From positions 1 through 64,000 of the forward strand of contig NZ_VOBQ01000003.1 in the NCBI RefSeq assembly GCF_007833165.1: 64,000 nucleotides of DNA. The letters are read 5' to 3'. The notes below the pieces were generated by a model, which searched no databases, had not been told where the DNA came from, and saw only the letters and a list, made by a program, of their open reading frames with translations. A program made the position numbers and the translations under genes. Below are positions 18,237 through 27,519 of the stretch, in pieces; position 1 is the first letter of the stretch; the number at the start of each line of letters is the position of its first letter. The stretch is from Caenimonas sedimenti. Its GTDB lineage: Bacteria > Pseudomonadota > Gammaproteobacteria > Burkholderiales > Burkholderiaceae_C.

Positions 18237-19241
18237 ATGAGCAAATCGGGTTCGGGTCTGGGGCGTCGGACGTTCGCCGCGGCGGTCGCCCTGGCGGGCG
18301 TCTCGATGACGGCGTTCGCGCAACCGGCGATCACCTTGCACGGCGCCGTGCAGTTCAACGACGACCACGCGTTCAACAAGTCGCTCCTCAAGTTCGAGGA
18401 ACTGGTCAAGAAATACTACGGCAAGCCGATCAATTTCGTCCTGCACCGCAACAGCACATTGGGGCTCGAAAAGGACTATTTCGCCTACATGAACCAGGGC
18501 ATCTCGGTCGACTACGGGATCGTCTCGCCGGCGCACATGTCCACCTTCTCGAAGGCCGCGCCGTTCATCGACGCACCCTTCCTCTTCCGCGACCTCGCGC
18601 ACTGGAACAAGGTGCTGGACGCCGACGTGCTCAAGCCCATCGCCGATGAAGTCGCGCAGAAGGCCGAAGTGATGCTGATCGGCTATGCGGGCGGCGGCAC
18701 GCGCAACATCTTTGCGAACAAGCCGGCCCGGAACCTCGCTGAATTGAAAGGGCTGAAGGTCCGGGTGCAGGGCGCGCCAATCTGGAGCCGGACATTCGCC
18801 GCCGTGGGAATGGCTCCGACCGTGATCGCATACAACGAGGTCTACAACGGCATCCAGAATGGCGTCATCGCCGCCGGAGAAAACGAGGCAGCGGGCGTGG
18901 AGCAGATGAAGTTCTTCGAAGTCGCACCCAACCTCAACATGACGCAGCACGCCATCACCATCCGGCCGATCTGCTTTTCCGGCAAGACCTTTGCCAAGCT
19001 CCCGCCCGACCTGCAGGCCGCGATCGTCCGGGCCGGCAAGGAAGCGGGCGCCTACGGCCGCCAGATCGAGTCGAGTGAAGATACCGCCAAGCTCGAGGCA
19101 CTGGAAAAGGCCGGGAAGCTCAAGCGCGTTCCGTTCGCCGACCGCGCGCAGATGCAGAGCATGGTCGATCCCGTGATGGCCGCCTACGCCAAGGAAATCG
19201 GCGCGGAGGCCATCCACGCCAAGATCCTGTCGATCAAGTAA
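18237..19241 (+). CDS. TRAP transporter DctP-type substrate-binding protein
   Basis: 334-aa periplasmic receptor with signal peptide MSKSGSGLGRRTFAAAVALAG (twin Arg, cleavage after TAFAQ). It has the DctP-family body: GGTRNIFANKPARNLAELKGLKVRV carries the substrate-binding Arg, followed by AYNEVYNGIQNGVIAAGENE. Ligands in this family are organic acids. It is followed by an intrinsic terminator and then the two membrane subunits. Substrate not readable; neighbours suggest an aromatic or sugar acid. Confidence 0.93.
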   Translation: MSKSGSGLGRRTFAAAVALAGVSMTAFAQPAITLHGAVQFNDDHAFNKSLLKFEELVKKYYGKPINFVLHRNSTLGLEKDYFAYMNQGISVDYGIVSPAHMSTFSKAAPFIDAPFLFRDLAHWNKVLDADVLKPIADEVAQKAEVMLIGYAGGGTRNIFANKPARNLAELKGLKVRVQGAPIWSRTFAAVGMAPTVIAYNEVYNGIQNGVIAAGENEAAGVEQMKFFEVAPNLNMTQHAITIRPICFSGKTFAKLPPDLQAAIVRAGKEAGAYGRQIESSEDTAKLEALEKAGKLKRVPFADRAQMQSMVDPVMAAYAKEIGAEAIHAKILSIK

Positions 19242-19254
19242 CCGATCCCTCAAC

Positions 19255-19289
19255 AACGCCTTTCCGTTGCGACGGAAAGGCGTTTTTTT
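19255..19289 (+). terminator. intrinsic terminator between DctP and DctQ genes
   Basis: AACGCCTTTCCGT (19255-19267) pairs perfectly with ACGGAAAGGCGTT (19272-19284) around TGCG and runs into seven T (19283-19289). It lies after the receptor stop and before the DctQ start, so it should lower expression of the membrane subunits relative to the receptor. Confidence 0.85.
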
Positions 19290-19300
19290 GCCAGTGGGCG

Positions 19301-19783
19301 ATGAAGACGCTGATTGACTATTTTCACAAGATCCTGACCTGGCTCCTGGTGGGTACCGTGGCCATCCTGGTCGTTCCCGTCACCATGCAGATCGTGTCGC
19401 GTTACACGGGCCTCGTGCCTTCCTACATCTGGACCGAAGAGCTCTCTCGCTTCCTCTTCATCTGGATGGTCATGCTCGGCGCCATGGTCGCCGTGCGCGA
19501 AGGCACGCATTTCGAAGTCGACGTCTGGCCCGACCTGTCGCCCAGGGCGGCCGCGCTGCTGCGCATCGTTTCGAACATTTTCGTGCTCCTGTTCGCACTG
19601 GTGTTCGTGTACTGGGGCGTGCGGTTCGTGCGCTTCGGCTGGAGCCAGCAATCCGAACTGGCCGAGCTTCCCATGCCCTTCATCTTCCTGGCCTGGCCGG
19701 TGGCGGGCCTCACCTGGCTGGTCTTCCTGGGGGAAGCGTTCGTGCGTGACATCCGCTTGCTGACCTCGAAGGAAACCGCATGA
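19301..19783 (+). CDS. TRAP transporter small permease (DctQ-type)
   Basis: 160-aa inner-membrane protein with four hydrophobic segments (about residues 12-32, 50-67, 84-108 and 126-146). RYTGLVPSYIWTEELSRFLFIWMVMLGA resembles the family's typical W-x-EExxRxxxxW motif. It pairs with the DctM-type subunit, whose ATG overlaps its stop (ATGA). It follows the intrinsic terminator after the receptor gene. Confidence 0.92.
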   Translation: MKTLIDYFHKILTWLLVGTVAILVVPVTMQIVSRYTGLVPSYIWTEELSRFLFIWMVMLGAMVAVREGTHFEVDVWPDLSPRAAALLRIVSNIFVLLFALVFVYWGVRFVRFGWSQQSELAELPMPFIFLAWPVAGLTWLVFLGEAFVRDIRLLTSKETA

Positions 19784-21099
19784 CGCAGGCCGCGCTCACC
19801 CCCGGCATGGCGGCACTGCTGCTGTTCGGCACCTTCTTCGTCCTGCTGGTGGCGCGTGTGCCTGTCGCTTTCGCGCTCGGGCTGGCGTGCCTGCCGTCTT
19901 TGCTGTTCGAGCCGCGGCTGTCGCCCATGGTCCTGTTCAACGAGACCTTCAAGGCCTACAACTCGTTCATCCTGCTGGCCGTGCCGTTCTTCCTCTTGAC
20001 CGCCAACCTGATGGGAATTGGCGGCATCACCAACCGGCTGGTGAAACTGTCGCGCACGATGGTGGGCAGCATGCCGGGCGCGCTGGCCCAGATCAACGTG
20101 GTTCTCTCGGTGTTCTTCGCCGGCATCTCCGGCTCGTCGACCGCCGACGCCGCCAGCCAGAGCAAGATCTTCATCGACGCGCAGACCCGCGAAGGCTACG
20201 ACCTGTCCTTCTCCATCGCCATCACCGCGGTTTCCGCCGTGCTGGCGGTGATCATCCCGCCGTCGATCCTGATGGTCGTCTGGGGGGGCGTGATCTCGAC
20301 CTCCATCGGGGCGCTCTACCTCGCTGGCATCATCCCCGGCCTGCTGATCGCCGGGGCGCAGATGGTGACCGTGCACGTGTACGCCGTGCGGCGCAAGTAC
20401 CCTGTGTACCCGCGCGCGACGGCGAAGGAGTTCTTCGTTTCCATCTTCGAGTCGGTGCCCGCGCTGATGACGCCCTTCATCATCATTGGCGGCATCCTGC
20501 TGGGCTGGTTCACCCCGACCGAGTCGGCCGCGATCGCCGTCATTTACGCAGCCATCCTGTCGATGGTGGTCTACCGCGAAATGGACCACAAGCACCTGTA
20601 CACGGCGCTGCTGGAGACGGGCCGGCTGTCCGCGATCGCCCTGTTCTGCGTCGGCACCGCGTCCGCGTTCGGCTGGTTGCTGGCGTACTACCAGATCCCG
20701 CAGGCGCTGCTGTCGAACGTCACCTCCTGGGGCATGGGCGCCATCGGCGTCGGCCTGTTCATCGCCTTGTGCTTCCTGGTGGTGGGCTGCTTCCTGGACG
20801 CCATCCCTGCCATCATCATCGTCGGCACGACGCTGGAGCCGCTGGCGCGCTCCGTGCAGATGCACCCGATCCAGTTCGCCATCGTGGGCATCGTGGCGCT
20901 GGCTTTCGGCCTGGTCACCCCGCCCTACGGCCTGTGCCTGATGATTGCCTGCTCGGTAGCGAAAGTCCGCATGCGGTTCGCGTTGAAGGACACGTTCATC
21001 ATGCTGGTTCCAATGCTGCTCGTGCTGCTGGCGCTGATCGTCTGGCCCGAGATCGCGCTCTTCCTGCCGCGGCTGATCGCACCGGAATTCGTCAAGTGA
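19780..21099 (+). CDS. TRAP transporter large permease (DctM-type)
   Basis: 439-aa inner-membrane transport subunit driving organic-acid uptake by a sodium or proton gradient. Many hydrophobic helices; family motifs include AVPFFLLTANLMG, FFAGISGSSTADAASQ, VSAVLAVIIPPSI and GLVTPPYGLC. It starts within the DctQ stop codon. It ends 7 bases from the convergent SDR gene of the uronate operon. Confidence 0.94.
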   Translation: MTQAALTPGMAALLLFGTFFVLLVARVPVAFALGLACLPSLLFEPRLSPMVLFNETFKAYNSFILLAVPFFLLTANLMGIGGITNRLVKLSRTMVGSMPGALAQINVVLSVFFAGISGSSTADAASQSKIFIDAQTREGYDLSFSIAITAVSAVLAVIIPPSILMVVWGGVISTSIGALYLAGIIPGLLIAGAQMVTVHVYAVRRKYPVYPRATAKEFFVSIFESVPALMTPFIIIGGILLGWFTPTESAAIAVIYAAILSMVVYREMDHKHLYTALLETGRLSAIALFCVGTASAFGWLLAYYQIPQALLSNVTSWGMGAIGVGLFIALCFLVVGCFLDAIPAIIIVGTTLEPLARSVQMHPIQFAIVGIVALAFGLVTPPYGLCLMIACSVAKVRMRFALKDTFIMLVPMLLVLLALIVWPEIALFLPRLIAPEFVK

Positions 21100-21106
21100 A
21101 GCGGCC

Positions 21107-21907
21107 TCAAGGCATGTACTGGCCGCCGTTCACGTCGATGATCTGGCCGGTCACATAGCCCGAAAGGGCTTCCGAGGCGAAGTACAGGAAAGCGCCCACG
21201 CATTCGTCGGCGGTGCCGATGCGCCCCATCGGAATGGTCGCCTTGAAGGACTCCATCATCTGCGGCGTCGAGTACCGATCATGGAATGGCGTCGTGATGA
21301 CGCCGGGCGCGACGGCGTTGACGCGGATCCGGTCGCCGACCAGTTCCTTGGCCAGGCCACGGGTCGCGGTGCTCACGAAACCCTTGGAGCCCGCATAGAG
21401 GAAGGCCCCAGGACCGCCCCCATGGCGCGCCGCCACCGACGTCACGTTGATGATGCTGCCACCCGCGCCTTGCCTGCGCATGGCAGGCACGACTTCCCGG
21501 CAGAAAGCCAGCATCGAGCGGGCGTTGACATGCAGGATCTCGTCGAACAGTTCATCGGTGAATTCGGCGATGGGCACGCGCTTCACCAGGCCGCCGGCGT
21601 TGTTGACCAGTACGTCGATGCGCCCGAACGCGTCGAGCACATGCGCCACCGCCACCGGAATCGCCGCGCTCTCACGGACGTCGGCCTTCACCAGCAGCGC
21701 TTCGCCGCCGGCCTGGCGGATCGCATTCGCGACTTCCTCGGCGGGGCCCTGGGACTGGTTGTAGTGCACCGCGACCTTCATCCCCTGCGCGCCCATCGCG
21801 CAAGCGACCGCCGCGCCGATGCCGGTGCTGGCGCCGGTGACGAGCGCGACGCGGCCGCGCAGGTCGGGCAAAGCCATGTTCGAGAATGCGGAGCTGGCGT
21901 TGGCCAT
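21107..21907 (-). CDS. SDR-family oxidoreductase (last gene of uronate operon)
   Basis: 266-aa classical short-chain dehydrogenase: TGASTGIGAAVA cofactor loop, NNAGGLVKR, catalytic Ser in INVTSVAARHGG, YAGSK, and APGVITTPFH. The C-terminal SGYVTGQIIDVNGGQYMP is standard. AAGGA precedes the ATG at 21907, and an internal Met (MALPDL) is a possible alternative. It lies 12 bases after the TRAP large permease in the uronate cluster, so a sugar-acid substrate is likely but not shown. Confidence 0.88.
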   Translation of the reverse strand: MANASSAFSNMALPDLRGRVALVTGASTGIGAAVACAMGAQGMKVAVHYNQSQGPAEEVANAIRQAGGEALLVKADVRESAAIPVAVAHVLDAFGRIDVLVNNAGGLVKRVPIAEFTDELFDEILHVNARSMLAFCREVVPAMRRQGAGGSIINVTSVAARHGGGPGAFLYAGSKGFVSTATRGLAKELVGDRIRVNAVAPGVITTPFHDRYSTPQMMESFKATIPMGRIGTADECVGAFLYFASEALSGYVTGQIIDVNGGQYMP

Positions 21908-21919
21908 GGTGGATTTCCT

Positions 21920-23215
21920 TTACTTGCCGAGCAGGACGGAGGGCAGCCAGAGAGAGAACGCGGGCACATAGGTGACCAGCAGCAGCGCCGCGACCAGCGC
22001 ACCGTAGAACGGCCAGATGGTTCGCATCACCTCGCCGACCGAGATGCCGCCGATGGCGCACCCCACGAACTGGGTCGTCCCCACAGGCGGCGTGTTCAGG
22101 CCGAGCGCGCAGTTGATCAGCATCATCACGCCGAACTGCACGGGGCTCATCCCGTACTGCGCGCAGATCGGCAGGAAGATGGGCGTGCAGATCAGGATGG
22201 TGGCGGCCATGTCCAGGAAGGTACCCAGCACGAACAGCATCACGTTGACCATCAGGAAGATCAGCCAGGCCTCCTGGGTCACGGACGACATCAGCGCGCC
22301 GGTCTTCTGCGGCACTTCGTACAGCGCCATGAAGTAGCCGAAGGCCGCGGAAATCCCGATCAGCAGGAGCACCACGCCGGTTGTCTTGCATGCCTTTGCG
22401 CAAGCCTTGAGGAAGTGCTTCCAGGACAGCGAACGGTAGACCAGCCCCGTGACGACCAGCGCCCAGATCACCGCCGTGGCCGCCGATTCGGTGGCCGTGA
22501 ACACGCCGGAAAGGATGCCGCCCAGGATGATGAGGATGATGAACAGGCCCGGCAGCGCCGCCGCGAAGCTGCGTGCCACCTCGGCCCAGCCGACGAAGTC
22601 GCCGCGCGTCGGGTAGCCACGCTTCACGGCGACGAAGTAGGCCGCCGCCAGGTTGCACAGCGTGAGGATCAGCGCCGGGATCAGGCAGGCCACGATCAGC
22701 CCCAGCACGCTCACCGACGCGATGCCGGTCGTGGCGAGCGTGAAGATGATGATGTTGTGGCTGGTCGGCATGAGCGCGCCGACCAATGCGGCGTGCGTCG
22801 TCACGTTGACCGCGTAGTCCGCGTGGTAACCCTCCTTCTTCATCAGCGGGATCATCACGGAGCCCATGGCCGAAACGTCGGCCAGCGGCGAGCCGGCCAC
22901 GCCGCCGAACAGCGTGCAGCCCACCACGTTGCTCATGCCGAGGCCGCCGCGGACGTGGCCGACGAGGCTGTTGGCGAAGCGCACGATGCGGTCGGCGATG
23001 CCGCCGTACAGCATCAGCTCGCCGGCGAAGATGAAGAAGGGGATCGCCAGGAACGAGAAGATCTGCATGCCGCCCACCATCTTCTGGAAGACGACGGCGA
23101 CCGGCAGGCCGGCGGCCAGGATGGTGGCGACGGAAGAAAGGCCGATGGCGAAAGCCACGGGCACACCCATCAGCAGCAGGATGACGAAGCTGATGGCGAG
23201 GACGGTCAATTCCAT
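21920..23215 (-). CDS. TRAP transporter large permease (DctM-type), uronate operon
   Basis: 431-aa membrane subunit with multiple helices. MELTVLAISFVILLLMGVPVAFAIGL is the usual N-terminus. Family motifs are FLAIPFFIFAGELM, GGVAGSPLADVSAMGSVMIP and GLNTPPVGTTQF. The open frame extends upstream, but ATG 23215 gives the normal start and overlaps the DctQ gene by 10 bases. With its partners it probably imports uronates. Confidence 0.94.
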   Translation of the reverse strand: MELTVLAISFVILLLMGVPVAFAIGLSSVATILAAGLPVAVVFQKMVGGMQIFSFLAIPFFIFAGELMLYGGIADRIVRFANSLVGHVRGGLGMSNVVGCTLFGGVAGSPLADVSAMGSVMIPLMKKEGYHADYAVNVTTHAALVGALMPTSHNIIIFTLATTGIASVSVLGLIVACLIPALILTLCNLAAAYFVAVKRGYPTRGDFVGWAEVARSFAAALPGLFIILIILGGILSGVFTATESAATAVIWALVVTGLVYRSLSWKHFLKACAKACKTTGVVLLLIGISAAFGYFMALYEVPQKTGALMSSVTQEAWLIFLMVNVMLFVLGTFLDMAATILICTPIFLPICAQYGMSPVQFGVMMLINCALGLNTPPVGTTQFVGCAIGGISVGEVMRTIWPFYGALVAALLLVTYVPAFSLWLPSVLLGK

Positions 23216-23700
23216 GCGGGTTCCACGTCGTGGCCACGCACGAGCGCAATGATGTGTTCGACCGAGAACAGCACGATCAGCGTGCCGGCCACGACCAGGG
23301 GGATGTAGTCCACGCCTTCGGGCAGGCCGAGCATGGGCTTCTTCTCGTTCCATTTGCCGGTGGCCCAGAGCCAGCCGCTCTTGGCCATCAGCACGCCGAA
23401 GGTCGCCACCAGCAGGTGCACCACGATCGCCAGCTTGCGCTGGAAGCGTTCCGGCAGCAGCGTCGCCAGCGACTCCAGGCCGATGTGGCCGGCGTCACGG
23501 ACGCCGACGGCCACACCCAGCGAGGTCATGTACAGCACCAGCAACAGGGCCAGTGCCTCGGCCCAGGTGGGTGTGTCGTTCAGGACGTACCGGCCGATCA
23601 CCTGCCACTGGACGCAGGCCACCACGGCCAGCAGCAGGAAGACGGCCAGCATCAGGCTGGCGCGGGACAGGCCCGCGCACAGCCTCGTGTAAAGCAACAT
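23206..23700 (-). CDS. TRAP transporter small permease (DctQ-type), uronate operon
   Basis: 164-aa inner-membrane protein with four hydrophobic segments and the family region VIGRYVLNDTPTWAEALALLL. It begins immediately after the receptor stop codon (no gap) and overlaps the DctM-type gene downstream. This is the tightly coupled receptor-DctQ-DctM order, unlike the first TRAP operon, which carries a terminator after the receptor. Confidence 0.91.
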   Translation of the reverse strand: MLLYTRLCAGLSRASLMLAVFLLLAVVACVQWQVIGRYVLNDTPTWAEALALLLVLYMTSLGVAVGVRDAGHIGLESLATLLPERFQRKLAIVVHLLVATFGVLMAKSGWLWATGKWNEKKPMLGLPEGVDYIPLVVAGTLIVLFSVEHIIALVRGHDVEPAWN

Positions 23701-24663
23701 CTACTTCGTGTCCTGCACGGCCTTCACCAGGCGCTTCAGGTCCGGCGTGGTGATGAACTTGTCGTAGACGGGGCCCATGGCCTTTTCGAACGAAGCCTTG
23801 TCGACCTCGACGATCTCGGCGCCGCCGCCCTTCACCACGGCGAGCGACTTGGCTTCCTGCTCGTCCCACTTCTTGCGCTGGAAGGCGACCGAATCCTTGG
23901 CGGCCTTGCGGATCGCCTGCTGCTCCGCCGGCGGGAGCTTGTCGTAGACCGCTTTGCTCATCAGCAGCATCTCGGGCGCCATCGAGTGCTCGGTGCGGCT
24001 GTAGTACTTGACGGCTTCGTAGTGCTTGAAACCGTCGTACGAGGGCACGTTGTTCTCGGCGGCGTCGAGCAGGCCTGTCTTCAGGCCGGTATAGACCTCG
24101 CCGATGGGCATCGGCGTGGGATTCGCGCCCATCGCGCCCATCAGGGCCACCCACAGATCGGACTGCTGCACACGGATCTTCATGCCCTTGGTGTCGGCCA
24201 GGCTCTTCACCGGCTTCTTGCCGTAGATCGAACGGGCGCCGGAGTCGTAGAACGCCAGGCCGACGAAGCCGTGCTGCTCGCAGTCCTTCAGGATTTCCTC
24301 GCCGACCGGGCCGTCCAGCACCTTGCGCATGTGGTCGACGGAGCGGAACAGGAAGGGCATGGTCGGCACCATGGTCTTGGAGCAGATGGCGTTCATCGGG
24401 CTGATGTTCACGCGCGTGAAGTCGAGCGCACCGATCTTGGTCTGGTCGATCGTCTCTTTCTCGCTGCCGAGCGCGCCCTTGTTGAACACCTTGATGCTGT
24501 GCTTGCCGCCGGTGGCCGTCTTGAGCAGGTCACTCATGTACTTCACCGCGGCGACGGTCGGGTAGTCGTCGCTGTTGTGCACGTCGGAGGAGCGGAACTC
24601 CGTGGCCTGGGCGCCGAAGGCCAGGGCCGCGGCCATGGCGATGAGGGTTTGCTGAAGCTTCAT
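23701..24663 (-). CDS. TRAP transporter DctP-type receptor, probable uronate binding
   Basis: 320-aa periplasmic receptor: signal peptide [20 protein letters not shown], then [20 protein letters not shown] and [22 protein letters not shown] with the substrate Arg, and [24 protein letters not shown] lies upstream of the ATG at 24663. The layout beside uronate dehydrogenase and a lactonase supports glucuronate or galacturonate as ligand (known for UxuP-type receptors), which is an inference. Confidence 0.92.
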   Translation of the reverse strand: MKLQQTLIAMAAALAFGAQATEFRSSDVHNSDDYPTVAAVKYMSDLLKTATGGKHSIKVFNKGALGSEKETIDQTKIGALDFTRVNISPMNAICSKTMVPTMPFLFRSVDHMRKVLDGPVGEEILKDCEQHGFVGLAFYDSGARSIYGKKPVKSLADTKGMKIRVQQSDLWVALMGAMGANPTPMPIGEVYTGLKTGLLDAAENNVPSYDGFKHYEAVKYYSRTEHSMAPEMLLMSKAVYDKLPPAEQQAIRKAAKDSVAFQRKKWDEQEAKSLAVVKGGGAEIVEVDKASFEKAMGPVYDKFITTPDLKRLVKAVQDTK

Positions 24664-24698
24664 GTCGTCCTCGTGGGTTGAAAAAGGTGGAAAGCGGG

Positions 24699-25580
24699 TC
24701 AGTGACGGCAGGCCGGTTCGGCCAGTCCGCCCACGCCGAGGCGCAGCGCGAACAGGCCACCCGCCAGTGGTTGGTCCGCCAGGTCGATGCCGGAAGGCCG
24801 GATCGAAGTGACGTAAAGCGTGTCGAGGTTGGTGCCGCCGAAAGCGCACATGGTCGGCTTCTTCACCGGGACCGGCAGCGAGCGGTCGAGTTCGCCGCCT
24901 GGCGTGAAGCGGTGCACCAGCCCGGCGTCGGCAGCGCAGATCCAGTAGCAGCCTTCCGCGTCGATCGCCGCGCCATCGGGCCGCCCGGGATGCCGGGCCA
25001 TGTCGACGAACAGGCGCTGCCTCGCTGGCAGCCCTGTTTCGACGTCGTAGTCGAAAGCCCAGATGCGGCGCACCAGCGGGTGCGAGTCGCTCAGGTACAT
25101 CGTCCGGCCGTCCGGGCTGAAGGCCAGGCCATTGCAAGTCATCAAGCCGCTGTGGATGGCGCGCAGGCTGCCGTGCTGCTCCAGCGCGAACAACGTGCCG
25201 ACCGGTTGCGCCGCCGGGATGTCCATGAGCATGGTGCCGGCGCGAAAGCGGCCCTGGCGGTCACAGCGGCCGTCGTTGAACCGCATGCCGGTGCGCGGAT
25301 GGTCCACGGCAGCCAGCAAAGTCGCCGTGGGGCCGTCGAGCCCGAGGTCGACGGCGAAGATGCCTGACTCCATCGCGGCGACCCAGCCGCCAGCCGCATG
25401 CGGCGCGATGCAGCCGACCATTTCAGGCAGGGTCCAGCGCACATGTCCGCCGCCGGCGGCATCGCAACGGTGGATCGCGCGGGCCGGAATGTCCACCCAG
25501 TAGAGCGCCTGCTCGGCTGGCACCCAGACGGGGCTTTCGCCCACGGCGTTGCGCGCGTCGATGACCAGTTCGGCTGTCAT
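24699..25580 (-). CDS. SMP-30/gluconolactonase family lactonase
   Basis: 293-aa six-bladed beta-propeller lactonase. The metal-site residues of the SMP-30 family are visible: Glu in VGESPVW, Asn in MRFNDGRCD, Asn in MTCNGLAFS and Asp in [10 protein letters not shown]. It hydrolyses sugar lactones. It begins 4 bases after the uronate dehydrogenase stop, so it probably opens the aldarolactone made by that enzyme. Confidence 0.92.
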   Translation of the reverse strand: MTAELVIDARNAVGESPVWVPAEQALYWVDIPARAIHRCDAAGGGHVRWTLPEMVGCIAPHAAGGWVAAMESGIFAVDLGLDGPTATLLAAVDHPRTGMRFNDGRCDRQGRFRAGTMLMDIPAAQPVGTLFALEQHGSLRAIHSGLMTCNGLAFSPDGRTMYLSDSHPLVRRIWAFDYDVETGLPARQRLFVDMARHPGRPDGAAIDAEGCYWICAADAGLVHRFTPGGELDRSLPVPVKKPTMCAFGGTNLDTLYVTSIRPSGIDLADQPLAGGLFALRLGVGGLAEPACRH

Positions 25581-25584
25581 GGCT

Positions 25585-26391
25585 TCACAGGGTATCGAAC
25601 GGTCCGGCCTTCACGAAGCCGCCGCCCTGGTATTGCGCGGCAGGGTCGTCGGCCGGGGGGTGCGGCGCCGCTTCGGCCTTGGCGCGGAACACTTCGGAGC
25701 TGTCGCGCGGCACGAAGCCCAGGTGCGCGGCCTCCTTGTTGTCCCACCATTTGTCGCGATTGGCCGAGGCGCCATAGACGATGGTGTGGCCGAGGCGCGG
25801 CGCGAACAGGCAGCAGCGCACGAGTTCGGTGAGGTCACCGTAGCTGAGCCAGGTGATGAGCATCCGGCGGTCCTTCGGTTCAGGAAACGACGAGCCGATC
25901 CGCAGGCAGGCCGTCTCGATGCCGTAGCGATCGAAGTAGAAGCGCGAGACGTCTTCGCCGAAGGACTTGGAGAGGCCGTAGTAGCCGTCGGGCCGGCGCG
26001 GCGAATTCGCGTCCAGCAGTTCGCCTTGCTTGTGAAAGCCGATCACGTGATTCGAGCTCGCGAACACCACGCGCTGGACGCCATGGCGGCGTGCGCCTTC
26101 GTAGAGGTGGAAGATGCCCTGGATGTTGGGCCCCAGGATCTCCTCGAACGGCCGTTCCACCGACACGCCGCCCAGATGCACGATTGCGTCGCAGCCGGCC
26201 ACCAGCGCATCGACGGCCGCCTTGTCGGCCAGGTCGCAGGGCACGATCTCTTCGTGCGGCGCGGGCGGGCCGAGCGGGGCGATGTCGGACAATCGCATGT
26301 GTCCGGCGAAGGGCTGCAGGCTCTCGCGCAGCACGCGGCCCAGGCCGCCGGCGGCGCCGGTGAGCAGCAGCCGGGAAATGACGTCAGGCAT
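25585..26391 (-). CDS. udh: uronate dehydrogenase (NAD-dependent)
   Basis: 268-aa extended-type SDR oxidising D-galacturonate or D-glucuronate to the aldarolactone. LLLTGAAGGLGRVLRE binds NAD. DAIVHLGGVSVERPFEEILGPNI, VVFASSNHVIGF, YYGLSKSFGED (catalytic Tyr and Lys) and ACLRIGSSFPEPKDRRML closely follow the Agrobacterium Udh sequence as I remember it. It is the first gene of a minus-strand operon udh-lactonase-TRAP-SDR. No Shine-Dalgarno is evident before the ATG. Confidence 0.93.
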   Translation of the reverse strand: MPDVISRLLLTGAAGGLGRVLRESLQPFAGHMRLSDIAPLGPPAPHEEIVPCDLADKAAVDALVAGCDAIVHLGGVSVERPFEEILGPNIQGIFHLYEGARRHGVQRVVFASSNHVIGFHKQGELLDANSPRRPDGYYGLSKSFGEDVSRFYFDRYGIETACLRIGSSFPEPKDRRMLITWLSYGDLTELVRCCLFAPRLGHTIVYGASANRDKWWDNKEAAHLGFVPRDSSEVFRAKAEAAPHPPADDPAAQYQGGGFVKAGPFDTL

Positions 26392-26402
26392 GGGTGGTAT
26401 CG

Positions 26403-26415
26403 GTTGTCATACAAC
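26403..26415. promoter_or_regulatory. GntR/FadR-type operator upstream of udh
   Basis: GTTGTCATACAAC is a perfect 5-bp inverted repeat with a 3-base centre and fits the FadR-subfamily half-site pattern TNGTNNNACNA. It lies 12-24 bases upstream of the udh ATG, just downstream of a TTGACG (26451-26446), 18 bases, CACAAT (26427-26422) promoter on the minus strand. A repressor bound here would sit on or just past the start of transcription. Confidence 0.55.
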
Positions 26416-26619
26416 GTGCCGATTGTGCGTAGACGAGGGCTGGCGCGTCAACCGTTTCTACTCAGGGGAATCCCTGAGGATCCAGGGTGAATTTCTTCGC
26501 CAAGGACGGCTGGCCCATGGCACGCATGTGGTACGACAACTACCGAAGCTCGGCCGTGGTCGCAATGTTTTGTTGCCCTTGAACCGGGCACTTGGCGCGC
26601 CCGCGGCGTTCCAAGGTGG

Positions 26620-27519
26620 ATGGGAGATCAGGTCGGCTACCTCATCGGCATCGACGGCGGCGGCACAAGCACGCGGGCGTTGGTGCGCAGCCGCGATGGT
26701 GCGGTGGTCGGAGCAGGGCGTGCCGGACCCTCCGCGCTGGGCCAGGGCGTGGCGCAGGCATGGCGCCACATCCAGGAAGCTGTGCAGGCCGCCTTCGTGG
26801 CCGCCAACATCCGGCGCCCTGGGTGGCGGCAGTGCGCGATGGTGGCGGCGCTGTCAGGTGCCAGCCATGGGCCGTGGCGCACGGCCTTCCTCGCTGCCGA
26901 CCCGGGCCTCGCTCATCTCGCCGCGGAAACCGATGCGTTCGCCATGCTGGTGGGGGCGCACGGGGGCAGGCCGGGGGCCATCGTGATCAGCGGGACCGGC
27001 AGCGTCGCGGAAGCGCTGGCCGCGAATGGCGAGCGCACCACAGTCGGCGGCTGGGGCTTCCCCGCCGGAGACGAAGGCAGTGGTGCCTGGCTGGGCCTGC
27101 ATGCGGTCCGGCATGCGCAGCAGGCTTTCGATGGCCGGGCGAATGCCAGCCCGCTGGCACGCCGCGTCTGGATGCTCTGCGGCGATGAACGCGAGGCCTT
27201 GCAAGCCTGGTGCGCGCAGGCCGGGCAGCATGGCTACGCACAACTGGCGCGCGCCGTGTTTGAATGCGAGGAGCGCGATCCGGCCGCGGCAGCTTTGCTG
27301 CAGCAGGCCACGGCCGCGCTGGAAGACCTGGCGCTGGCGATCGATCCGCGCGGCCGCCTGCCACTGGCCGTGGGTGGCAGCATCGCGGAGCGCCTGGCGC
27401 CCCGGATGCGGCCCGCCTTGCGAAACCGGCTGGTGCAGCCGCGCGGCGGCGCGGTCGAAGGCGCGTTGGAACTTGCGGCGCAAGCCGTGCAACGACAGGA
27501 GCTGGAAGAGATTTCGTGA
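26620..27519 (+). CDS. BadF/BadG-type ATPase, probable N-acetylglucosamine kinase
   Basis: 299-aa ASKHA-fold sugar kinase: YLIGIDGGGTSTRALV (phosphate 1), ISGTGSVAEAL, GGWGFPAGDEGSGAWLG and a C-terminal adenosine loop with LAVGGSIAERL. This family contains N-acetylglucosamine kinases, and the next two genes are amino-sugar genes. The product should be GlcNAc-6-phosphate for NagA. Its TGA overlaps the GTG start of nagA. The 228-base region upstream shows no other gene. Confidence 0.83.
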   Translation: MGDQVGYLIGIDGGGTSTRALVRSRDGAVVGAGRAGPSALGQGVAQAWRHIQEAVQAAFVAANIRRPGWRQCAMVAALSGASHGPWRTAFLAADPGLAHLAAETDAFAMLVGAHGGRPGAIVISGTGSVAEALAANGERTTVGGWGFPAGDEGSGAWLGLHAVRHAQQAFDGRANASPLARRVWMLCGDEREALQAWCAQAGQHGYAQLARAVFECEERDPAAAALLQQATAALEDLALAIDPRGRLPLAVGGSIAERLAPRMRPALRNRLVQPRGGAVEGALELAAQAVQRQELEEIS

